Of a DNA stretch of 10,971 nt, positions 5,879 through 10,971 are shown piece after piece. The stretch lies in NCBI GenBank assembly GCA_005880055.1, contig VBJS01000012.1, positions 10,387 through 21,357 of the forward strand, read 5' to 3'. Both the position numbers and the translations under genes were made by a program. The DNA comes from Chloroflexota bacterium. Lineage in GTDB: Bacteria > Chloroflexota > Dehalococcoidia > SM23-28-2 > RBG-16-64-32. How positions within the stretch are numbered: the stretch's first letter is position 1; the number at the start of each line of letters is the position of its first letter. Under the pieces are notes generated by a model. It was given only the letters and a program-made list of their open reading frames with translations, did not search any database and was not told the origin of the DNA.

Positions 5879-7204
5879 ATGTCTTATATGGACGACGCCA
5901 TATCGATCATCCTGCGCCTGGTGCTGGTGCTGGCGCTCGTGCTCTTTAACGGCATGTTCGTCGCCGCAGAGTTCTCAATCATCACCGCCCGGCGCGCCCG
6001 GTTGGAAACGCTTGCCGGAGAGGGCAATGCACTGGCTGGACTGGTGCTCCGGGCGAGCAAGGACATTCGGAATTACCTTGCCGCCACCCAGCTGGGCATT
6101 ACGATGGCCAGCATCGGCCTGGGTTTCGTAGGCGAGCCGGTGATGGCCGACATAATCGAGCCGGCTTTTAGCTTCTTGCCCGCAGAGGGCAGGGGCCCGG
6201 CGGCACACACGGTAGCCGTGCCTGTGGCCTTCGCCGCTATCACTGCATTGACCATTGTGCTGGGCGAGCTAGCGCCAAAAACGATCGCATTGTGGAACCC
6301 GGAGCGCGTCGCCTTCGTCACGACGCCTGTCACGGAAGCCTTCCGTTACGTCTTTTGGCCGGCAATCTGGCTCCTGAACCGCGTCGCGAATTTGATCCTG
6401 AGGCCTTTCGGGCTGATCACTGTGCAGGGAGGCGCCCATAGTGTCCACTCCGCCGAGGAGATCAACCTGCTCGTCTCCCAGAGCGCCGAGGCGGGCGCCC
6501 TGGAGGCCGAAGAGGCGGAGCTCCTCGCCAGCGTATTCAGCTTCGGCGACCGCCGCGTCAACGAGGTGATGGTTCCTCGCACCGAGGTTGTCTGGCTGGA
6601 AAAGACGGCAACGGTCGCCGATTTCTACCAGACGTTTGCCACCACTCCCCACTCTCGCTTCCCAGTCTATGAGGGCAGCCAGGACAACGTGGTGGGCATC
6701 GTTGGGATCAAGGACGTGTTGCGCGGGATCGCAGAGCGCCAGCTGGACAACGAGTCGCCGGTGGAACTCGCGATGCGGCCGGCCATGTTCGTCCCGGAAA
6801 CGAAGTTCGTCGGCGCCCTCTTCTTCGAGATGCAGCAGGCGGGACACCAGATGGCCGTGGTCGTTGACGAATACGGCGGTACCGCCGGCCTGGTTACGCT
6901 GGAGATGCTGTTGGAGGAGCTGGTCGGCTATGTCAGCGACGAGCTGCGGCGCCACGAGGAAGAGTTTGTCACTGTCGACGAGCGCACCCTCCAGATAGAC
7001 GCGGGCATGAGTATCAATGACGCCAACGAAGAGCTGGAACTGGACCTGCCGGAAGGTGATTACGAGACGGTTGCCGGATTCGTCCTGAGCCACCTGGGCC
7101 GGATACCGCGCGAAGGCGAGCAGTTTACATATAACGGCCTGCGTTTCGCCGTCACTAAAGTCCTCGGCCGCAAGGTGGAAGAGGTCCGGGTTACGCGGCT
7201 CTAG
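5879..7204 (+). CDS. CNNM/CorC-HlyC family membrane protein (DUF21, paired CBS, CorC_HlyC domains)
   Basis: This 441-residue inner-membrane protein belongs to the family often named hemolysin-like, now linked to Mg2+/Co2+ export (CNNM/CorC). Order of parts: a DUF21 membrane domain over about residues 5-190 with several hydrophobic segments, including F-N-G-M-F-V-A-A-E-F, A-T-Q-L-G-I-T-M-A-S and the G-E-L-A-P-K-T-I-A motif. Two CBS domains follow at about 215-335 (V-M-V-P-R-T-E, then S-R-F-P-V-Y-E-G, and a second half with V-V-D-E-Y-G-G-T-A-G-L-V-T), which bind nucleotide and sense Mg-ATP in relatives. A C-terminal CorC_HlyC domain at about 350-441 contains Y-E-T-V-A-G-F-V. Length is typical and complete. 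It leads a plus-strand block, and the DUF2344 gene follows after one base. The start is ATG 5879; ATG 5888 is also possible. The transported ion is inferred from the family. Confidence 0.92.
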   Translation: MSYMDDAISIILRLVLVLALVLFNGMFVAAEFSIITARRARLETLAGEGNALAGLVLRASKDIRNYLAATQLGITMASIGLGFVGEPVMADIIEPAFSFLPAEGRGPAAHTVAVPVAFAAITALTIVLGELAPKTIALWNPERVAFVTTPVTEAFRYVFWPAIWLLNRVANLILRPFGLITVQGGAHSVHSAEEINLLVSQSAEAGALEAEEAELLASVFSFGDRRVNEVMVPRTEVVWLEKTATVADFYQTFATTPHSRFPVYEGSQDNVVGIVGIKDVLRGIAERQLDNESPVELAMRPAMFVPETKFVGALFFEMQQAGHQMAVVVDEYGGTAGLVTLEMLLEELVGYVSDELRRHEEEFVTVDERTLQIDAGMSINDANEELELDLPEGDYETVAGFVLSHLGRIPREGEQFTYNGLRFAVTKVLGRKVEEVRVTRL

Positions 7205-7205
7205 C

Positions 7206-7907
7206 GTGAAAGCACAACGCCTCCGCTTCCGCTACCGAGTTACGGAAAACGCGCTATCTCTGGGGAATCGAGATATCGTCCGGGCCTGGGAGTCGGCAGT
7301 CCAGGCGGCCGGATTCAATCTCGCTTATTCGGAGGGCAAGCGCGCCGCTCCGCAGATCGCCATCGCGGCGCCTCTGCCGCTCGGGGTCACCTCCGGCTGC
7401 GAGTTGGCGGAACTGTTCCTCGCTGAATTTGCAAATCCAGAGGCCGTGCTTGCCGCGGTCGCGGCCAGTATGGCGTCGGGCATTCAGCCGTTCTCCGTCG
7501 AAGAGGCCGGCCTTAGCGCGCCGTCGCTCCAGTCCCGACTCCGCTGGGCTGAATACGAGGTTCAGCTGCCCGCCGAAGGGCTGGACCTCCAGAAACCCTG
7601 GCGCGCAGTCGATCATCTGCTGAACGCCAAGACCTGGGCTGCCGAGTACCGGCGCGAGACAAAAGTGCGGCTCTATGACCTTCGGCCCCTGGTGCTGGAT
7701 ATACAGATTAAGGGCCAGGACGCGGACTGCCTGCTACTCAACATGCGCCTCCGCGCTGAACCTGATCTGACCGGCCGCGCCGATCAGGTGATTCTCGCTC
7801 TCGGCTTGCCGCCTGCTTCCCGGATCCACCGGCGCTGCCTTTACCTGGGGGAGGTATCGCCCGCCGTTCTCGCGTTTCGCCGCGCCGGCCAGCCTGACGA
7901 GGCCTGA
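7206..7907 (+). CDS. TIGR03936/DUF2344 radical SAM-associated protein
   Basis: This 233-residue protein matches the DUF2344 family, usually encoded beside, or fused to, a radical SAM protein of the TIGR03960 type. The diagnostic start is present: Q-R-L-R-F-R-Y, then R-D-I-V-R-A-W-E-S-A-V-Q-A-A-G-F, L-A-Y-S-E-G, and I-A-A-P-L-P-L-G-V-T-S with G-C-E-L-A-E-L. The biochemical role is not established; I infer a helper or substrate-binding function for a radical SAM enzyme. The start is GTG one base after the CNNM stop, so the two are surely co-transcribed. No radical SAM gene is next to it here, which is uncommon for the family. Before the first helix relatives usually have a Gly-Asp- or His-Leu-Asp-containing segment, and here that part reads S-L-G-N-R-D. 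Family assignment is from motif memory. Confidence 0.82.
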   Translation: MKAQRLRFRYRVTENALSLGNRDIVRAWESAVQAAGFNLAYSEGKRAAPQIAIAAPLPLGVTSGCELAELFLAEFANPEAVLAAVAASMASGIQPFSVEEAGLSAPSLQSRLRWAEYEVQLPAEGLDLQKPWRAVDHLLNAKTWAAEYRRETKVRLYDLRPLVLDIQIKGQDADCLLLNMRLRAEPDLTGRADQVILALGLPPASRIHRRCLYLGEVSPAVLAFRRAGQPDEA

Positions 7908-7958
7908 CCCGAAGCGGTCCATCGACGGACTCGTCGCCGCTCGCGTATCCTCAACCTC

Positions 7959-8573
7959 GTGATCCTTCATCTCGTCCGCCACGGCGAGACAGAAGCGAAC
8001 CGCCTTGGGCTCGCGCTGGGTCGCGCGGACGTGCCGCTCAACAAGCACGGCCTCTGGCAGGCAGCCCGCCTCGCGGAGGTCCTGGGCGCAGAGCCGCTGG
8101 CGGCCGTATACAGCAGCCCTCTCCAGCGCGCCCTCCTGACGGCAGACGCAATTGCAGGACCGCACGAGCTAAAGGTGCGGCAGCGCCCCGGCCTCATTGA
8201 GATGGACATCGGCGAAACCGACGGGCTTTCGTTCAGTGAAGTTCGCAGCCGTTTCCCGGGCCTGCTCGAGACCTGGGTCAGCCCAGAGGGTCCGGACAAA
8301 CCAATGCCGGGCGGCGAGCGGCTAGCAGACGTCGGGACGCGTGCCTGGGATTTCCTGCAGTCGCTCGCAGGGCAGCATAGCGACGAAACAGTTTGCGCGG
8401 TCACGCACAACTTCGTGATCCTCTCCGTGCTCACCCGCGCCCTCGGTATAGAGCTCACGCAGTTTCGTAGGCTCCGCCACGTCACGGCCGCGATCAGCAC
8501 GCTGGAATCGAGGGAGCATGGTATTAGGGTCCGCCGGCTCAACGATGTGTGCCACCTCGCCGCTAACCTTTAG
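7959..8573 (+). CDS. Histidine phosphatase family protein (phosphoglycerate mutase-like)
   Basis: This 204-residue soluble protein carries the phosphohistidine signature L-V-R7-H8-G9-E-T at its start (H8 is the phosphorylated residue). It also has S52-S-P-L-Q-R57-A-L with the phosphate-binding Arg, L-I-E81-M-D-I-G-E with the likely proton donor, and the second catalytic His in A-V-T-H150-N. These make it an active member of the branch that includes cofactor-dependent phosphoglycerate mutases, CobC (alpha-ribazole phosphatase) and broad-specificity phosphatases. Length (about 200) fits the small phosphatases better than classical GpmA (about 230-250). With B12 genes 6 kb away CobC is imaginable, but no cobamide-synthesis gene is adjacent and specificity cannot be read from sequence. 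The start is GTG, 51 bases after the DUF2344 stop, with no clear Shine-Dalgarno. That gap holds only a short hairpin and a weak TATCCT. Confidence 0.88.
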   Translation: MILHLVRHGETEANRLGLALGRADVPLNKHGLWQAARLAEVLGAEPLAAVYSSPLQRALLTADAIAGPHELKVRQRPGLIEMDIGETDGLSFSEVRSRFPGLLETWVSPEGPDKPMPGGERLADVGTRAWDFLQSLAGQHSDETVCAVTHNFVILSVLTRALGIELTQFRRLRHVTAAISTLESREHGIRVRRLNDVCHLAANL

Positions 8574-8628
8574 CGGCCGGCCGGCGTTTTGCTAATTGCC
8601 TTTCCACGCCTCTTCGGGTTAGGATGGA

Positions 8629-8994
8629 TTGGATAAGATGCCTAAGCGTTTATCTAGAATGTCTCCGGCGCGAGTAGTATTGTTAATTACCGCGGTCATT
8701 GCGCTCTATTTCCTGGTCACCGCCGGCCTCAATGCCGTCCGTGCGCATCAGCTCCGGCAGGAGCAGGACCGGCTTCAAGAGGACGTGCAGGACCTCCGCG
8801 CTCGCTACCAGCGCCTGCAAGCCCTCAAGCAGTACCTGAATTCAGACGAGTATATTGAGTCGACCGCCCGCAACGAGCTGGGCCTCGTGCACAAGGGCGA
8901 GACAGGCTTCATCGCGATCTCCACGGTTCCCTCTCCCACCCCGGCGCCCGGCCAGGAACAGCCCGCCCTCTGGTGGGACGCCCTCATCCGCTAA
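8629..8994 (+). CDS. FtsB/DivIC-like septum formation initiator protein
   Basis: This small (121 residue) bitopic membrane protein has the architecture of DivIC/FtsB, which bridges FtsL and FtsQ in the divisome. A short basic cytoplasmic start is followed by one membrane helix at about residues 15-34 (V-V-L-L-I-T-A-V-I-A-L-Y-F-L). A heptad-rich coiled coil follows at about 38-67, ending in the family signature Y-I-E-S-T-A-R-N-E-L-G-L-V-H-K-G-E. The tail is rich in Pro and faces outward. The TTG at 8629 may not be the real start. ATG at 8638 (giving M-P-K-R-L-S-R) is equally plausible, with AGGATGG at 8621-8627 serving either badly. It precedes tilS, as in many Gram-positive and Chloroflexota genomes. 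The 55 bases before it contain a CG-palindrome followed by TTTT but no convincing terminator. Confidence 0.82.
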   Translation: MDKMPKRLSRMSPARVVLLITAVIALYFLVTAGLNAVRAHQLRQEQDRLQEDVQDLRARYQRLQALKQYLNSDEYIESTARNELGLVHKGETGFIAISTVPSPTPAPGQEQPALWWDALIR

Positions 8995-9005
8995 TCGCGG
9001 CGCGC

Positions 9006-9011
9006 TACAAT
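9006..9011 (+). promoter_or_regulatory. Possible -10 element for tilS
   Basis: TACAAT lies 24 bases before ATG 9036. Transcription from it would begin near 9018, downstream of GTG 8973, which supports ATG 9036 as the tilS start. There is no TGn extension and no good -35, so this is a weak candidate. Confidence 0.3.
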
Positions 9012-9035
9012 CGACTCGGCACAGAGTACCGGCGT

Positions 9036-10475
9036 ATGGCTACTGAGCGTGTGTTTCGTCCTTCCCCAGCGCGCGAAAAGTTGATCCGCCAAGTCCGGCG
9101 GTTTGCGCGCGAGCGGGCAATTTTCCGAGAGGGCGAACGTGTCGTCGTTGCTGTTTCCGGCGGAGCCGATTCGACGACGCTTGCTTTAGTCCTCCATCGC
9201 CTGCGTACGGATCTCGGCATCGAGCTCCATCTGGCTCACTTCGACCACCGGTTGCGGAGCCGCCGGGAGGGACAGCAAGACCGCCACTTCGTCGAAGAAC
9301 TGGCGGGAACCCTTCAGCTTCCACTCCGGACCGGGAACGGCGATGTGAGAACGTATGCCAAACGGGAAAAACTCTCGATAGAAGACGCCGCCCGCCGTCT
9401 GCGATATCAGTTCCTGGCCGCCTGTGCTGGCGCTGTCGACGCGTCAGTCATAGCTCTCGGCCACACTCGGGACGACCGCGCGGAGACGCTGCTGCTACAC
9501 CTGCTTCGCGGTAGCGGCCTCAGCGGCCTCGCCGCCATGCGCCCACGCTCCGACTGGCCGTTCGAGGAAGGAGGTCCGGACCTTGCTCGCCCCATCCTAA
9601 CGCTTTCTCATGAGCAGACGGAGTCATTCTGCCGGGAGGCAGGCGTTACGCCTCAAGAGGATCCCAGCAATGCCGTCCTGGACCGCACGCGCAACAGGGT
9701 CAGGCACGAAGTGCTGCCTCTCTTACGCCGCATCAATCCAAGGGTGGAAGCCGCCCTCGCTCGCCTCGCGGACGCCCTCGCCGCCGATGCCGATTGCCTG
9801 GACCAGCTTGCTGACCGCCGCTTCGCGCAATGTGCGCAGATAACGAACGTTGGCGTCAAGATCAATCGGACAGAGCTGCAGGCTGGGCCGCGCGCCGAGA
9901 CCGCTCGCCTCGTTTTCCGCGCCGCGAGAGAGGCGGGGGCGACTGCAAACCTCAGGGCCTCCCACATTGATTCCGTACTGCGAATGGCGGTGGCGCCACC
10001 AGGCGTATTATCCCTGCCCGGCGGGCTTTCCGTATCGAGCGATTCTCACTCGTTGCTCTTCCGAAACGGACCTGTGCCCCTGGGGGCGCCCATCCCCGAG
10101 ACCGAGCTACGGGTGCCGGGCAGGACGATCGCCGGCGGTTGGCTGGTCCACGCCCAGTACGCAGACGAGGCAGCTTACCTGGCCCAAGAAGCGTTCGCCG
10201 CCTGTCTTGATGCCCAGGCCATATCCGGTCCTCTCATCACGCGCTCCCGGCGCCGAGGAGACCGCCTGCGGCCCCTCGGCCTGAACGGCAGCAAGAAGCT
10301 GCAGGACGTCCTTGTCGACGCCAAAGTGCCAGCGGCCGAGCGGGATGCTGTCCCCATCGTCGCCGACGAACATGGCGTCATCTGGGTGGTCGGCCACTCT
10401 ATCGACGAGCGCGTTGCCGTAGGGCCGGAGACCAGACGCGTGCTCCAGCTGAACTTCTCGACCGCCGATCCTTGA
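9036..10475 (+). CDS. tilS: tRNA(Ile)-lysidine synthase TilS
   Basis: TilS uses ATP and lysine to convert C34 of the CAU anticodon of tRNA-Ile2 to lysidine, so that AUA is read as Ile and the tRNA is charged correctly; it is essential in most bacteria. From ATG 9036 the product is 479 residues. The PP-loop S41-G-G-A-D-S46 follows V-V-V-A-V, and H-F-D-H-R-L-R follows in the N-terminal ATP pyrophosphatase domain. Next come G-H-T-R-D-D-R-A-E-T-L-L and D-P-S-N (family motifs), a helical middle, and a C-terminal domain with R-R-R-G-D-R, G-S-K-K-L-Q-D and P-I-V. The frame extends upstream to GTG 8973, which would overlap the FtsB-like gene by 22 bases. ATG 9036 is preferred because the sequence becomes TilS-like only after it. 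Length is full. The stop is overlapped by an rRNA promoter. Confidence 0.93.
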   Translation: MATERVFRPSPAREKLIRQVRRFARERAIFREGERVVVAVSGGADSTTLALVLHRLRTDLGIELHLAHFDHRLRSRREGQQDRHFVEELAGTLQLPLRTGNGDVRTYAKREKLSIEDAARRLRYQFLAACAGAVDASVIALGHTRDDRAETLLLHLLRGSGLSGLAAMRPRSDWPFEEGGPDLARPILTLSHEQTESFCREAGVTPQEDPSNAVLDRTRNRVRHEVLPLLRRINPRVEAALARLADALAADADCLDQLADRRFAQCAQITNVGVKINRTELQAGPRAETARLVFRAAREAGATANLRASHIDSVLRMAVAPPGVLSLPGGLSVSSDSHSLLFRNGPVPLGAPIPETELRVPGRTIAGGWLVHAQYADEAAYLAQEAFAACLDAQAISGPLITRSRRRGDRLRPLGLNGSKKLQDVLVDAKVPAAERDAVPIVADEHGVIWVVGHSIDERVAVGPETRRVLQLNFSTADP

Positions 10476-10500
10476 CGCGAACGAATGTGCGTGGTACAAA
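10472..10500 (+). promoter_or_regulatory. rRNA promoter P1 (overlaps the tilS stop codon)
   Basis: TTGACG (10472-10477), a 17-base spacer and TACAAA (10495-10500) preceded by TGG form a -35/extended -10 pair. The -35 box contains the tilS stop TGA (10473-10475). Transcription would start near 10507 and run about 275 bases to the mature 16S end. Five of six -35 bases and four of six -10 bases fit consensus. Confidence 0.5.
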
Positions 10501-10585
10501 AGATACAGACAGAAGAGTTCCTTAAGAAGCCAACGAAAGAGCCGCCGGGCGTCGCGAAGGCGCCTCCGGACAGAAACGGAAACGG

Positions 10586-10615
10586 TTGACAGGGTGACGG
10601 CGGCCAGCTTAGACT
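10586..10615 (+). promoter_or_regulatory. rRNA promoter P2
   Basis: A perfect TTGACA (10586-10591) is followed after 18 bases by TAGACT (10610-10615), four of six matches to TATAAT. Transcription would start near 10622. Together with P1 this gives tandem promoters, the usual arrangement for rRNA operons. Confidence 0.5.
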
Positions 10616-10645
10616 AACCCGTTGGCAGGCCAATAAGCTCACAAT

Positions 10646-10691
10646 CCGGGGCCAATCGCCTTCCGAAGACTGGCATGAGATTGGTTCCCGG
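10646..10691 (+). other. Strong hairpin in the rRNA leader
   Basis: CCGGGGCCAATC (10646-10657) pairs with GATTGG-T-TCCCGG (10679-10691). This makes 11 Watson-Crick pairs and one G-U with a single bulged U. The 21-base loop can add a GCC/GGC stem (10658-10660 with 10672-10674). It is not followed by a T-run, so it is not a standard terminator. It lies downstream of both predicted start sites, so every rRNA transcript should carry it. A role in processing or antitermination is inference. Confidence 0.55.
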
Positions 10692-10742
10692 TTAGTGTTG
10701 TCTGTCGGTACCTTAACAGCTGAATAGTGGATGGAAGTGCGA

Positions 10743-10756
10743 GGCTCTTGTAAACA
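10743..10756 (+). promoter_or_regulatory. boxA-like antitermination element
   Basis: GGCTCTTGTAAACA resembles the boxA core GCTCTTTAACA with one inserted base, at the expected place shortly before 16S rRNA. A second, weaker resemblance (CTTAACAGCTGAATAG, 10712-10727) recalls the CTTTGAAAACTGAATA string in Bacillales rRNA leaders. boxA would bind NusB/S10 to keep polymerase from terminating. Only one of the two may be real. Confidence 0.35.
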
Positions 10757-10781
10757 TAGGCCAAGGTTGAACTTGAATCTT

Positions 10782-10971
10782 TTTGATGAGGGTTTGATCC
10801 TGGCTCAGGACGAACGCTGGCGGCGCGCTTTACGCATGCAAGTCGTACGGACCTTCGGGTTAGTGGCGGACGGCTGAGTAACGCGTAGGTAACCTATCCA
10901 GTGGCGGGGGATAGCTCGCCGAAAGGCGAATTAATACCGCATGAGCTCCTGGGGCGAAACTCCCTGGGAGG
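10782..10971 (+). rRNA. rrs: 16S ribosomal RNA, 5' end (partial)
   Basis: The conserved start GTTTGATCCTGGCTCAG (10792-10808) is followed by GACGAACGCTGGCGGCG, ATGCAAGTCG, GGCGGACGGCTGAGTAACGCG and TTAATACCGCATGAG, the first domain of bacterial 16S rRNA. Aligning with E. coli numbering puts mature base 1 near 10782. The V1 hairpin is reduced to a tiny stem capped by CTTCGG (10853-10858), and AAGTCG is followed by T instead of the usual A. These, with GAGTAACGCGTAGGTAACCT, point to Chloroflexota. About 190 of roughly 1500 bases are inside the window; the gene runs off the right edge and presumably leads an rRNA operon. Confidence 0.97.

Noticed and set aside
7914..7940. Small hairpin GTCC-N6-GGAC between the DUF2344 and phosphatase genes
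   Set aside because: Only four pairs in the core, no T-run, and easily expected by chance in GC-rich DNA.
8573..8590. CG-rich palindrome followed by TTTT after the phosphatase gene
   Set aside because: CGGCCGGCCG can pair only with almost no loop, so a stable terminator hairpin is doubtful.
8973..9035. Upstream extension of tilS to GTG 8973
   Set aside because: The added 21 residues do not look like TilS, they overlap the FtsB-like gene, and a possible -10 at 9006-9011 lies after that start.

Overview
The window looks like chromosomal DNA of a GC-rich bacterium, most likely a member of the Chloroflexota (Dehalococcoidia or a close relative). This rests on the 5' end of a 16S rRNA gene at the right edge, with a very short V1 hairpin and the string CTGAGTAACGCGTAGGTAACCT, and on a secreted beta-helix protein ending in a cysteine-bearing dockerin-like tail of a kind I associate with this phylum. 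The phylum call is from memory of such sequences, not from a search.

Layout. (1) 118-1504, plus strand: an extended -10 promoter and a strong Shine-Dalgarno inside a small inverted repeat precede a stand-alone B12-binding subunit of a methylmalonyl-CoA mutase-type enzyme. It overlaps by 4 bases (GTGA) the gene for its GTPase chaperone MeaB; the large catalytic subunit is not in the window. (2) 1548-4938, minus strand: one long gene for a secreted right-handed beta-helix protein (about 1129 residues if repaired), split by a one-base frameshift at a run of five G on the coding strand (4515-4519). Its parts are a signal peptide, a CSLREA-like segment, eleven repeats of about 63 residues, a beta-sandwich-like region and a duplicated dockerin-like tail. 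(3) 5068-5778, minus strand: a small proteasome-like Ntn-hydrolase with its own probable terminator. (4) 5879-10475, plus strand, divergent from the last gene: a CNNM/CorC-type membrane protein, a DUF2344 (TIGR03936) protein, a histidine phosphatase, an FtsB/DivIC-like septum protein and TilS. (5) 10472-10971: tandem rRNA promoters, a structured leader and the first ~190 bases of 16S rRNA. The first rRNA promoter overlaps the tilS stop codon.

The plus-strand block is mostly housekeeping: B12-enzyme maintenance, ion transport, tRNA decoding, division and rRNA. The unusual material is the minus-strand island 1548-5778: the broken repeat-rich surface protein and the proteasome-like protein, whose residue after the start Met is a serine placed like the proteasome nucleophile. 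I see no CRISPR array, tRNA, insertion sequence, phage gene or recognisable defence system. The most rewarding leads are the Ntn-hydrolase active site, the frameshift, the dockerin-like tail, the Shine-Dalgarno hairpin and the structured rRNA leader.
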